From assembly GCA_015068455.1 (NCBI GenBank), contig SVKO01000009.1, positions 1 through 52,089 on the forward strand: a stretch of 52,089 bases of DNA, written 5' to 3'. Position numbers and translations under genes: made by a program. Below, in pieces: positions 33,029 through 40,512 of this stretch (its first letter is position 1; every line of letters begins with the position of its first letter). The notes below the pieces were generated by a model. The model searched no databases. It was given only the letters and a program-made list of their open reading frames with translations, and was not told the DNA's origin. This DNA comes from Oscillospiraceae bacterium. Lineage in GTDB: Bacteria > Bacillota > Clostridia > Oscillospirales > Oscillospiraceae.

Positions 33029-33430
33029 GTGCATTATATTGAGGAAATATTGGAAAAGCTCCAGGATAGCTATCCCGTTTACATTGGCAGAAAGTCCCTT
33101 GACACACTTATGTGTTTCATCAGTGGATATGAACTTGCGGTTCAGGAGATCATGGGAGAAGATACCGATTACTTTTTCCGGGTGACTGTATTTGTTCATC
33201 AGAAATACGGTATTATCCCCTCGCCTTCAAAGAACTGGGTCACGCTGCTCACGGAGCGGGCGGGCTCGGATGAGGCGGCTTTTGACCTGTTTTATGAACT
33301 CCGGGACGAGATGAAACAGGCGGATTATGTCTCGAAGCCGAGGGAGGAACTGGAGAACGCGTTCGAGGAAATGATCCATGCGGGTTTGCAGGCCATGATC
33401 GCCGAGCCAACCGGGGGCGGCGAGAGATAA
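33029..33430 (+). CDS. hypothetical protein
   Basis: 133 residues, acidic, soluble, no signal peptide or membrane segment. I do not recognise it. The N-terminus (IEEILEKLQDSYPVYIGRKS) and C-terminus (KPREELENAFEEMIHAG) look helical, with a central YFFRVTVFVHQKYGI strand region. Size and style resemble small proteins of toxin-immunity or phage-derived loci, but nothing here proves that. It starts at GTG behind AAGGGGG, with a good promoter upstream. Base composition is lower in GC than its neighbours. A short frameshifted reading frame follows directly and may once have been its partner. Confidence 0.7.
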   Translation: MHYIEEILEKLQDSYPVYIGRKSLDTLMCFISGYELAVQEIMGEDTDYFFRVTVFVHQKYGIIPSPSKNWVTLLTERAGSDEAAFDLFYELRDEMKQADYVSKPREELENAFEEMIHAGLQAMIAEPTGGGER

Positions 33431-33444
33431 GAGAGGACAGGGAC

Positions 33445-33610
33445 ATGAAGCCATTTTCAATTTGCTGTTACGCTGCGAGAACTGGCGCAGGCACTGAATC
33501 GGGGCATCGAGACGCAGATTCGGCGGCTTTATCTGGCAGAACACAGCACACGGAATATGGAAGATATTCGCAAGGAGTTCTCTACAGTGCTGCCTTATAT
33601 CGAAAAATGA
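33445..33610 (+). pseudogene. frameshifted small gene next to 33029-33430
   Basis: ATG 33445 follows GAGAGGACAGGGAC and encodes MKPFS. After about five codons the next frame becomes coherent: FAVTLRELAQALNRGIETQI, RRLYLAEHSTRN, then to IEK and TGA at 33608-33610. Removing one base from the CAATTT stretch near 33459-33460 would join them into a protein of about 54 residues. The coherent part looks like a short helical protein. It could be a recently broken gene, a sequencing error, or chance; the Shine-Dalgarno and operon position favour a once-real gene. Confidence 0.4.
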
Positions 33611-33643
33611 GTGATGAATCATGATTGATTGGGAGCAAGCACC

Positions 33644-33775
33644 GCGTGGGGATTCTCAAGGGGATTACCCCTTGAGCCGTTTCAAATAGGGGTCCGGGGG
33701 AAGAAATCGGAATCTTCCCCCGGCCGTTTCTTTCGCCCCTTTCTTGACGGGACAAGAAAGGGGCCCGCCGGAGGC
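33644..33775 (-). repeat. dispersed repeat of about 130 bp, copy 1
   Basis: Reads GGGGATTCTCAAGGGGATTA, a CCGTTTCAAATAGGGG core, CCGGGGGAAGAAATCGGAAT, and a GCCCCTTTCTTGACGGGACA hairpin ending CCGCCGGAGGC. Its reverse complement aligns along its length with 36600-36732, with compensated stem differences. Sequence from 33776 to 33912 holds further hairpin repeats (CCTCCGTCACTCGCTGCGCT; CCTCCC/GGGAGG) and no gene. Confidence 0.75.
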
Positions 33776-33912
33776 AAGACTGGCTGTCCAATGACCTGCC
33801 GCATGGACAAAGCCACTGGCAGCATTTTACAATTCCTCCGTCACTCGCTGCGCTCGTGCCACCTCCCTTTGCACAAGGGAGGCTTATTCCGGGGGCCAAG
33901 AGAGCCCCAACG

Positions 33913-33943
33913 AAAAAAGGACCGCCTGCGATGCAGGCGGTCC
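33913..33943 (-). terminator. intrinsic terminator of fba
   Basis: On the minus strand GGACCGCCTG pairs with CAGGCGGTCC and is followed by TTTTTT. Confidence 0.85.
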
Positions 33944-33964
33944 AATTGCTGTTTAATTGAGGAA

Positions 33965-34933
33965 TCAGGCCTTGCCGGCGCAGCCGAGGACGTTCACCAG
34001 CTTGTGGCGGACGAGCTCCTTGATGTTGGCGCGGGCGGGCTTCAGGTACTGGCGCGGATCAAAGTGATCGGGATGCTGAGCCATGTACTCGCGGATGGTG
34101 CCGGTCATGGCCAGGCGCAGGTCGGAGTCGATGTTGATCTTGCAGACCGCGGAGCGGGCAGCCTGACGGAGCTGCTCCTCGGGGATGCCGACGGCGTCGG
34201 GCATCTTGCCGCCGTTGGCGTTGATCATGGCGACATAGTTCTGGGGAACGGAGGAGGAGCCGTGCAGCACGATGGGGAAGCCGGGCAGGCGCTTGGTGAT
34301 CTCCTCGAGGACGTCGAAACGCAGGGGAGGCGGAACCAGGATGCCCTTCTCGTTGCGGGTGCACTGGGCGGCGGTGAACTTGTAGGCGCCGTGGGAGGTG
34401 CCGATGGCGATGGCCAGGGAGTCGCAGCCGGTACGGGCGACGAATTCCTCGACCTCTTCGGGGCGGGTGTAGGAAGCGGCATGGGCCTCGACCTTCACGT
34501 CGTCCTCGATGCCGGCCAGGGTGCCGAGCTCGGCCTCGACGACCACGCCGTGATCATGGGCGTACTCGACGACCTTGCGGGTGATCTCGATGTTCTCATC
34601 GAAGGGCTTGGAGGAAGCGTCGATCATGACGGAGGAGAAGCCGCCGTCGATGCAGGACTTGCAGGTCTCGAAGTCGGGGCCGTGGTCCAGATGCAGGGCG
34701 ATGGGGATCTCGGGGCATTCGATGATGGCAGCCTCGACCAGCTTGACGAGGTAGGTGTGGTTGGCATAGGCGCGGGCGCCCTTGGAAACCTGGAGGATGA
34801 CGGGAGCGTGCTCTTCTTTGCAGGCCTCGGTGATGCCCTGCACGATCTCCATATTGTTGACGTTGAAAGCGCCGACAGCATAGCCGCCGTCATAGGCTTT
34901 CTTGAACATCTCGGTGGTGGTGACAAGTGCCAT
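33965..34933 (-). CDS. fba: class II fructose-bisphosphate aldolase
   Basis: 322 residues, a zinc-dependent TIM-barrel aldolase that splits fructose 1,6-bisphosphate into glyceraldehyde 3-phosphate and dihydroxyacetone phosphate. Family landmarks are AVGAFNVNNMEIVQGI, LHLDHGPDFETCKSCIDGG with the zinc-binding His and catalytic Asp, VEAELGTLAGIEDDV, AIGTSHGAYKF, VLHGSSSVP and KINIDSDLR. The start ATG lies behind AAAGGAGAA. It is divergent from the PPi-type phosphofructokinase gene, whose product is its substrate; the two consensus promoters share a 218-bp region. Confidence 0.96.
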   Translation of the reverse strand: MALVTTTEMFKKAYDGGYAVGAFNVNNMEIVQGITEACKEEHAPVILQVSKGARAYANHTYLVKLVEAAIIECPEIPIALHLDHGPDFETCKSCIDGGFSSVMIDASSKPFDENIEITRKVVEYAHDHGVVVEAELGTLAGIEDDVKVEAHAASYTRPEEVEEFVARTGCDSLAIAIGTSHGAYKFTAAQCTRNEKGILVPPPLRFDVLEEITKRLPGFPIVLHGSSSVPQNYVAMINANGGKMPDAVGIPEEQLRQAARSAVCKINIDSDLRLAMTGTIREYMAQHPDHFDPRQYLKPARANIKELVRHKLVNVLGCAGKA

Positions 34934-35015
34934 AATATGATTCTCCTTTGATTATTGAAATTTCAGCCAGATGCGCCGGCGGGCAGCCGGTTTATTCTGC
35001 CGTTTTTCTGCGGAC

Positions 35016-35044
35016 ATTATAACAATTTACCGAAAGAATTGCAA
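35016..35044 (-). promoter_or_regulatory. promoter of fba
   Basis: On the minus strand TTGCAA (35039-35044), 17-bp spacer, TATAAT (35016-35021). Confidence 0.75.
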
Positions 35045-35086
35045 TCCCATGGGCTGTTTTTCTACGGAAAAAACGAGAAAAGTCCG

Positions 35087-35115
35087 TTGAAACGCACCTG
35101 AAATTGTGCTATATT
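35087..35115 (+). promoter_or_regulatory. promoter of the phosphofructokinase gene
   Basis: TTGAAA at 35087-35092, 17-bp spacer, TATATT at 35110-35115. Confidence 0.7.
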
Positions 35116-35151
35116 GATGTAAAGAATTAAAAAATAATGGAGGAACCATTT

Positions 35152-36396
35152 ATGTCCAATAAACCCCTTGTCGGCAACTGCATCATCGGCCAGTCCGGCG
35201 GCCCCTCGAGCGTCATCAACGCCAGCGCCTACGGCGTCATCAAGACTGCCCTGGAGAGCGAGTTCATCCCCGTCGTCTACGGCGCCAACCACGGCATCCG
35301 CGGCGTGCTGGACGATCGCCTCATGATCATGAACGAGGAAGACCCCGAAGAGCTGGCCCGCATGCTCTACACCCCGTCGTCCCTGCTGGGCTCCTGCCGC
35401 TATAAGATCGCCGACCCCGACGCCGACGATACCGATTTCAAGCGGATCCTCGAGATCTTCCAGAAGTACGACGTTCGCTATTTCTTCTACAACGGCGGCA
35501 ACGACTCCATGGACACCTGCAACAAGATCAGCAAGTACATGGCCAAGGTCGGCTACGAGTGCCGCGTGTTCGGCGTGCCCAAGACCATCGACAACGACCT
35601 CTTCGGCACCGACCACTGCCCCGGCTTCGCCTCCGCCGCCAAGTATATCGCCACCTCCTTCATGGAAGTCAGCCGCGACTGCCACGTGTATGACACCGGC
35701 ATGATCACCATCATCGAGTGCATGGGCCGCCATGCCGGCTGGCTCACCGCAGCCGCCGGACTGGCCAGCCTCAGCGGCGACGGCCCCGACTTCATCTACC
35801 TGCCCGAGGTGGACTTCGACATGGATTCCTTCCTGAAGGACGTGTCCGAGTGCTACGCCCGCAAGAAGAACTGCATCGTCGCCGTGTCCGAGGGCATCCA
35901 CTATGCCGACGGCAGCTTCGTCGCCGAGGCGAAGACCTCCGGCACCGACGGCTTCGGCCATGCCCAGCTGGGCGGCCTGGCTTCCCGCCTGGCCAACGTG
36001 GTCAAGGCTGCCACCGGCGCCAAGGTCCGCGGCATCGAGCTGAGCCTGCTGCAGCGCTGCGCCGCCCATGTGGCCTCCGGCACCGACATCGAAGAGTCCT
36101 TCAACTCCGGTAAGGTCGCCGTGGAGTCCGCTCTGGCCGGTCTGACCGACAAGATGGTCGGCTTCCAGTGCGACCGCGGCCCCGAGGGCTACAAGTGCAA
36201 CTACGTCCTGTTCGATCTGGCCAACGTCGCCAACTTCGAGAAGAAGGTCCCCGTGGAGTGGATCAACGAGACCCACAACGGCGTCACCCAGGACTTCATC
36301 GACTACTGCCTGCCCCTGATCGCCGGCGAGACCGGCATGGTCAAGGAGAACGGCCTGCCCCGCTTCGCCAAGCTCAAGAAGGTCTTCGCGGAGTAA
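35152..36396 (+). CDS. pfp: 6-phosphofructokinase, probably diphosphate-dependent
   Basis: 414 residues, longer than the 320-residue ATP-dependent bacterial PfkA. It phosphorylates fructose 6-phosphate to the 1,6-bisphosphate. Landmarks are GQSGGPSSVINAS at the N-terminus, GGNDSM at 115-120, PKTIDND at 143-149 and MGRHAGWL near 191. Asp118 in place of the usual glycine of ATP enzymes, and Lys144 before TIDND, are the known markers of PPi specificity. PPi use makes the step reversible and saves ATP, common in gut anaerobes. Start ATG 35152 follows GGAGGAACC. Divergent from fba. Confidence 0.9.
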   Translation: MSNKPLVGNCIIGQSGGPSSVINASAYGVIKTALESEFIPVVYGANHGIRGVLDDRLMIMNEEDPEELARMLYTPSSLLGSCRYKIADPDADDTDFKRILEIFQKYDVRYFFYNGGNDSMDTCNKISKYMAKVGYECRVFGVPKTIDNDLFGTDHCPGFASAAKYIATSFMEVSRDCHVYDTGMITIIECMGRHAGWLTAAAGLASLSGDGPDFIYLPEVDFDMDSFLKDVSECYARKKNCIVAVSEGIHYADGSFVAEAKTSGTDGFGHAQLGGLASRLANVVKAATGAKVRGIELSLLQRCAAHVASGTDIEESFNSGKVAVESALAGLTDKMVGFQCDRGPEGYKCNYVLFDLANVANFEKKVPVEWINETHNGVTQDFIDYCLPLIAGETGMVKENGLPRFAKLKKVFAE

Positions 36397-36417
36397 TTCA
36401 ACAGCAAACACAAACCG

Positions 36418-36453
36418 CCCTGCACGTCGTTTTGACGTGCAGGGCTTTGTTTT
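36418..36453 (+). terminator. terminator of the phosphofructokinase gene
   Basis: CCCTGCACGTC pairs with GACGTGCAGGG, followed by CTTTGTTTT. Confidence 0.8.
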
Positions 36454-36913
36454 CCATAATGTTTTTATGTCAACAAAAAAATCGGGACGGGGACGGATTC
36501 TTTCCGCAAGGCCAGGCGCGCTCATCCGCCCGCGTGCGCTGCACCCAGTAGGCTCGCTGTCCCACATGCGCCCGCCTGCAACGCTTCCGGGGCCTGCGCT
36601 GCCTCCGGCGGCCCCATTCTTTTGCCGAAAAGAATGGGGGAAGAAACGTCCGGGGGGAAGATTCCGATTTCTTCCCCCCGGACCCCCTATTTGAAACGGC
36701 GCAAGGGGAGTGTCCCCTTGCGAATCCCCGCAGCGCAGAAGATTTCAGCCCATCTGTGCCGCACCCGTCTGAACCTGGGGCCAGGGGGTGACCTTCGTGT
36801 ACCGCGCCCCTAAGCTTCCCTTTACACAGGGGAGCCTCCGCCGAAGAGGCCTTTCCCTTGATGTCGCCCGCAGGGGCGCCGCCCCTGCGGGTGCGGGGAT
36901 TGCTGCGGATCAC
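36454..36913. repeat. gene-free repeat block with inverted copy of the repeat of about 130 bp
   Basis: No gene is recognised. 36539-36573 is the inverted counterpart of 4254-4288. 36600-36732 is the inverted counterpart of 33644-33775, so the fba-pfp pair is bracketed by the two copies. 36810-36845 holds a CTTCCCTTTACACAGGGGAG hairpin and 36868-36896 a GCAGGGGCG/CGCCCCTGC palindrome. Confidence 0.7.
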
Positions 36914-36949
36914 AAAAAACCGCCGCTGCGGGATATCGCAGCGGCGGTT
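36914..36949 (-). terminator. terminator of the DUF4279-ADP-ribosylglycohydrolase unit
   Basis: On the minus strand ACCGCCGCTGCG pairs with CGCAGCGGCGGT, followed by TTTTTTG. Confidence 0.8.
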
Positions 36950-36952
36950 TGG

Positions 36953-37438
36953 TTAGTTACCCAATTCCAGGACGGCGCCGTCCTGCGGACCGTCGGGGCA
37001 GCTCAGATACATATCAATATCCAGCTTTGTCCCGGTATCGCAGCAGAACTGCATGACGTCCAGCGAGGGGGCCAGGATGGGTACGGGCTCGTCGTATCGA
37101 ATCGTCGGTACCACTTCCAGGAAAAAGTATACATCGTTCTCGCGTTTGATCTTTTTCAGAAGCTCCACCTTGTCCAGCAGGGGCGCGATCGTCTTGCGCA
37201 TCTGGTTTTCCACAATGACATCATACTCGTCGCACCTTCCGAAGTCCCAGGAGGAAAAGGCGTATGTACCGCGAGATACACCGCGAAAGTACATCGGCTC
37301 CCCGGCTTTCGTGGTTTCATCAGGGGTCAGACCGAGCAGGGCGGTGACGGCGTCGGGGTCGAAGTCGCCCCGGATGGAAAAGTAGGTGTAGCAGTGCGTA
37401 TGCTCCGCATGATATAAAAACCGTTTCAGTTCGGGCAA
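36953..37438 (-). CDS. DUF4279 domain-containing protein
   Basis: 161 residues, soluble. The N-terminal HTHCYTYFSIRGDFDPDAVT followed by ALLGLTPDETTKAGEP is the recognisable opening of the DUF4279 family, and the later WDFGRCDEYDVIVENQMRK and DVYFFLEVVPTI continue its strand-helix pattern. The function is unknown; members are often found near polymorphic-toxin immunity genes, which is a weak hint. The start is TTG 37438 after AAAGGAG, 17 bp downstream of the ADP-ribosylglycohydrolase gene, so the two are probably cotranscribed. Confidence 0.8.
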   Translation of the reverse strand: MPELKRFLYHAEHTHCYTYFSIRGDFDPDAVTALLGLTPDETTKAGEPMYFRGVSRGTYAFSSWDFGRCDEYDVIVENQMRKTIAPLLDKVELLKKIKRENDVYFFLEVVPTIRYDEPVPILAPSLDVMQFCCDTGTKLDIDMYLSCPDGPQDGAVLELGN

Positions 37439-37455
37439 AGAAAGCTCCTTTCGCG

Positions 37456-38568
37456 TTATTCCGGCTCATACCGGCATTCGATGTATTTTCTTGACCAGTC
37501 CTCGTCGAAGAAGGAGGAGAATTGATTCATGGGGCAGTCGGACCAGAGATCCCGGGCGAGTTCCTCGATGATATCGCGCAGCTCCAGGGAGTCCAGGTAG
37601 AACTCCGGGATCTGCTCCGCCCCCAGCAGGGCGCCCAGGAGGTTGCCCGCCACCGCCGCGGTGGAGTCGGAGTCGCCGTCGTGGTTGGCGGCCGCGATGA
37701 TGCAGGGGCCGAAGCTGTCGGGATAGCGCAGCAGGCAGAAGGCCGCGATGGCCAGGGTCTCCTCCGCCACCCAGCCCTCGCCGAGCTGGCGGATGGCGTC
37801 GAGATCGGAGACGCTGCTGCCCGCCAGACGCACGGCCCGGCGCAGGAGGGCGCACATGGGCTCGGCGCGATCGGCGCCGAACTGGTCGGACATGGCGGCG
37901 TTGGTCTCAAAGATCAGATCCTTCAGATCTGCGGCGTGGACGCCGCCGTAGGTGATGCGGCTGATCATGTGGACGAAGGCGGCGGCGGACAGCCAGCCCA
38001 TCACATGGCCGTGGGTGATGGCGGCGGAGGCGGCGCCGAGGCGGTCGATCTGATTCTGGGGCACGTCCTTCGGGTCGAAGAACAGGCCGATGGGGGCGGC
38101 GCGCATGATGCCGCCGCAGCCCTTGGAATCGTTGCAGGGATGCTCCAGGGTGCCGAAGTTCCGGTTTTCCAGCACGCTCATGCAGGTGGAGCCGGGGGCG
38201 CGGCGGTGGTGTATCTCCGGCACGTGATAGATCCAGCAGCAGGGCCGGTGCCGCGCGTCGGCGCGGATGCGGTGCTGGGTCTTGAACCAGTCGAGATAGG
38301 CCAGGGCCAGATAGCCCTCATAGGGTTTGTCGACGCCGCGCATGGCACGGCGGGTCCTGCCCAGCAGCAGGCCGTTGGCGGTGAAGAGGGTCATCTGGGT
38401 GTCGTCGGAGACGATGGCGATGTCGTTGGTCATGTCGTAGCCCAGGATGCCGTCGGCGCCGTAGCGCTCTATGATCTGGTCATAGCTGAGGAACTCCACG
38501 CTGTAGCCAAGCGCATCGCCGGCGGCGCCGCCCAGCAGGCTTCCGCGGATCTTGGATAAACTGCGCAT
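37456..38568 (-). CDS. ADP-ribosylglycohydrolase family protein
   Basis: 370 residues, an all-helical DraG-type hydrolase that removes ADP-ribose from proteins, nucleic acids or small molecules using two Mg ions. The N-terminal GSLLGGAAGDALGYSVEF is the family hallmark; SDDTQMTLFTANGL contributes the first metal ligands (Asp-Asp-Thr), CGGIMRAAPIGLF is the middle motif, and NHDGDSDSTAAVAGNLLGAL gives the second metal site with Asp-x-Asp-Ser. The start ATG 38568 follows AAGGGGGG; the frame continues 28 codons upstream without a ribosome site. It leads a two-gene unit with the DUF4279 protein. The target is unknown. Confidence 0.92.
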   Translation of the reverse strand: MRSLSKIRGSLLGGAAGDALGYSVEFLSYDQIIERYGADGILGYDMTNDIAIVSDDTQMTLFTANGLLLGRTRRAMRGVDKPYEGYLALAYLDWFKTQHRIRADARHRPCCWIYHVPEIHHRRAPGSTCMSVLENRNFGTLEHPCNDSKGCGGIMRAAPIGLFFDPKDVPQNQIDRLGAASAAITHGHVMGWLSAAAFVHMISRITYGGVHAADLKDLIFETNAAMSDQFGADRAEPMCALLRRAVRLAGSSVSDLDAIRQLGEGWVAEETLAIAAFCLLRYPDSFGPCIIAAANHDGDSDSTAAVAGNLLGALLGAEQIPEFYLDSLELRDIIEELARDLWSDCPMNQFSSFFDEDWSRKYIECRYEPE

Positions 38569-38601
38569 ATCCGACCCCCCTTTCGCAGGCTCTTTTTCTT
38601 T

Positions 38602-38629
38602 ATTATAAACGACATGAAGAAAAAAGCAA
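38602..38629 (-). promoter_or_regulatory. promoter of the ADP-ribosylglycohydrolase unit
   Basis: On the minus strand TTGCTT (38624-38629), 16-bp spacer, TATAAT (38602-38607). Confidence 0.65.
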
Positions 38630-38766
38630 GGGCGGCAGACGGGAACGGACAAATAAGTAATTTGTCGAAATTATAACTTTTTACAGCTAAAATCAATGAA
38701 AATGAGATTGAATACCGCGAAATAAAAATAATGTTTACAATTTGTTCAACTCTTTACCCTTCGGTG

Positions 38767-38776
38767 GTGATATGAT
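38767..38776 (+). promoter_or_regulatory. extended -10 promoter for the symporter transcript
   Basis: GTGATATGAT provides TG-N-TATGAT (TATGAT at 38771-38776) about 25 bp before the riboswitch; the -35 region is weak. Confidence 0.5.
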
Positions 38777-38801
38777 CAATTTGTAGGAAATCAGAAATTT
38801 A

Positions 38802-38920
38802 GGATGCCGAGTGCCGCTCAGCGGCAGCGGGAGACCCGTTTTTGGGGTGAATACATCGAATGATGTTAGGGGACTTCCTCTCCGAACCCGTCAGCTAATC
38901 TCGCAGGCGAAGGAAGGATT
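38802..38920 (+). promoter_or_regulatory. c-di-AMP riboswitch (ydaO/yuaA type)
   Basis: Conserved elements appear in order: GCCGAGTGCCGC, GGGAGACCC, GGGGTGAA, TAGGGGACT, CTCTCCGAACCCGTCAGCTA and CTCGCAGGCGAAGGAAGG. These match the ydaO aptamer, which binds two c-di-AMP molecules and usually turns off osmolyte or ion transport and wall genes. A GC hairpin (GCGCCTGTTGCC/GGCAGCAGGCGC, about 38958-38986) lies between it and the start codon, but lacks a T-run, so the expression platform is not obvious. Confidence 0.9.
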
Positions 38921-39029
38921 TTCAGGAAAACTGTTCTACAGGGATACTGTCTCTTTCTGCGCCTGTTGCCCCACCGGCAGCAGGCGCGTGCGCGTTCCGG
39001 CATGCCCCAGACCAAGGAAAGGAGAAACC

Positions 39030-40466
39030 ATGGATCATTCTGTCATCAACTGGATCGACCTCACCATCATCGGACTGTATCTGCTCGTGATGCTGGGCAT
39101 CGGCGTCTGGTTCGTCCGCCGGGTCAAGAACGAGAACGACTTTTACGTGGCGGGCCGCAGCCTGGGCCCGGTGGTCATTATGGCCACGGTCTGCGCCACC
39201 ATCGTCGGCGGCAGCGCCATGATGGGTCGGGCGGGCAAGGCCTATTCCGAGGGCTTTACCTGCGTCATGACGGCCCTGCCGTACCTCATCGGCATGTATA
39301 TTTTTTCCGGGATCGCCGGCCGCATCCATCTTGTGGGCAAGCAGTACGGCGCCACCTCCATCCCGGATCTGTTCCGCATCCGCTTCGGCCGCGTGCCGCA
39401 GATGCTCCTGTCGGTTCTGATTGCCCTGGTGATGATGGGTACCGTCGCCGCCCAGGTCAGCGCCACGGCGACCATTTTCAACATGGTCGGCGGGAAAATC
39501 GGACTGTCATATGAGCTGGCGGCGCTGATCGCCACGGTGATCTTCATCATCTATACGGCGGCCTCCGGCCTGTTTGGCGTGGTCTATACCGATGTTGTGC
39601 AGTTCTTCATGCTCTTGATTTTTGTGTACATTCTCATCCCCATCCGCGCGACCTCGGCGGCGGGGGGCTTCTCGGGATTCCTGACCCATCTTGATCCTGC
39701 CTATGTCAAGCCCACCTTCAACGGCAAGATCCTCAGCGACATTGTCACCTACCTTGTGTTCACGCTGGCGGGGGCGGAGATGTGGCAGCGGGCCTTTGCC
39801 GCCAAGGACAAGAAGACCGCCAAGCGCGGCACGTTCCTGGGCACGGCGGTCTATATGGTCACCATTGCCCTGATTTTTTACATGGGTCTGCTGGGCCGGC
39901 AGCTGCTGCCGGACGTGGCGGCGAAGTACGGCTCCACCGACGCGGTGGTGCCCGGCCTTGCCATTGAGATCCTGCCCATCGGTCTGACGGGCCTGGCCCT
40001 GGCGGGCATGCTGTCGGTCATCATGTCCACCGCGGACAGCTATCTGCTGGTGGCGGTGCAGACATGCATCCACGATGTGGGCAAGACCATTCACCCCACC
40101 ATGAGCGAGAAGCGGGAGCTGCTGCTGTCCCGGCTGTTCACCATTGTGCTGGCCTTCGGCGCACTGATCGTGGCGCTGTACGTCAAGAGTGTGTATACCA
40201 TCATCACCGGGTCCTGGTCCTATTATGCCGCGGCGGCGGGCTTCCCGGCCCTGGCTGCCCTGTACTGGAAAAAGGCCACCACCCCTGGCATTCTCAGCGG
40301 GATCCTGGGCGGCCTGGTGGTCACGGTGGCCTGGAACCTGCTGGGCACGCCCTTCGGCCTGGGCGCCACGGTGCCCGGCGCTGTGGTCAGCGGACTGCTG
40401 CTGGTGATCGTCAGCCTCGCAACCTGTAAAAAGCACCCTTCGAAGGTGCTGACCTTCGACGAATAA
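39030..40466 (+). CDS. sodium:solute symporter family protein
   Basis: 478 residues with about 13 hydrophobic helices, the LeuT-like fold of the SSS family that couples solute uptake to Na+. Landmarks are the first helix IGLYLLVMLGIGVWFVRR, DFYVAGRSLGPVVIMATVCA, IVGGSAMMGRAGKAYSEG, the TDVVQFF segment and GMLSVIMSTADSYLL late in the protein, with the Na2-site-like serine/threonine. PutP, PanF and osmolyte carriers belong here; the solute cannot be fixed. The c-di-AMP riboswitch argues for an osmolyte or osmotically relevant solute. ATG 39030 follows GGAAAGGAGA. Confidence 0.92.
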   Translation: MDHSVINWIDLTIIGLYLLVMLGIGVWFVRRVKNENDFYVAGRSLGPVVIMATVCATIVGGSAMMGRAGKAYSEGFTCVMTALPYLIGMYIFSGIAGRIHLVGKQYGATSIPDLFRIRFGRVPQMLLSVLIALVMMGTVAAQVSATATIFNMVGGKIGLSYELAALIATVIFIIYTAASGLFGVVYTDVVQFFMLLIFVYILIPIRATSAAGGFSGFLTHLDPAYVKPTFNGKILSDIVTYLVFTLAGAEMWQRAFAAKDKKTAKRGTFLGTAVYMVTIALIFYMGLLGRQLLPDVAAKYGSTDAVVPGLAIEILPIGLTGLALAGMLSVIMSTADSYLLVAVQTCIHDVGKTIHPTMSEKRELLLSRLFTIVLAFGALIVALYVKSVYTIITGSWSYYAAAAGFPALAALYWKKATTPGILSGILGGLVVTVAWNLLGTPFGLGATVPGAVVSGLLLVIVSLATCKKHPSKVLTFDE

Positions 40467-40480
40467 GCGAAAAGAAAACG

Positions 40481-40509
40481 AAGCGCCGCGGGCATTGCCC
40501 GCGGCGCTT
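40481..40509. terminator. bidirectional terminator between symporter and C39-like gene
   Basis: AAGCGCCGCGGGC and GCCCGCGGCGCTT form a long stem with T-rich sequence on both sides (TTTGATTATTTC on plus, TTCGTTTTCTTTT on minus), serving two convergent genes. Confidence 0.75.
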
Positions 40510-40512
40510 TGA

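Noticed and set aside
33644-36732. Composite transposon carrying fba and pfp
   Set aside because: The flanking inverted repeats do not encode a transposase, no target-site duplication could be identified, and the repeats look like a dispersed intergenic family. Kept only as an observation.
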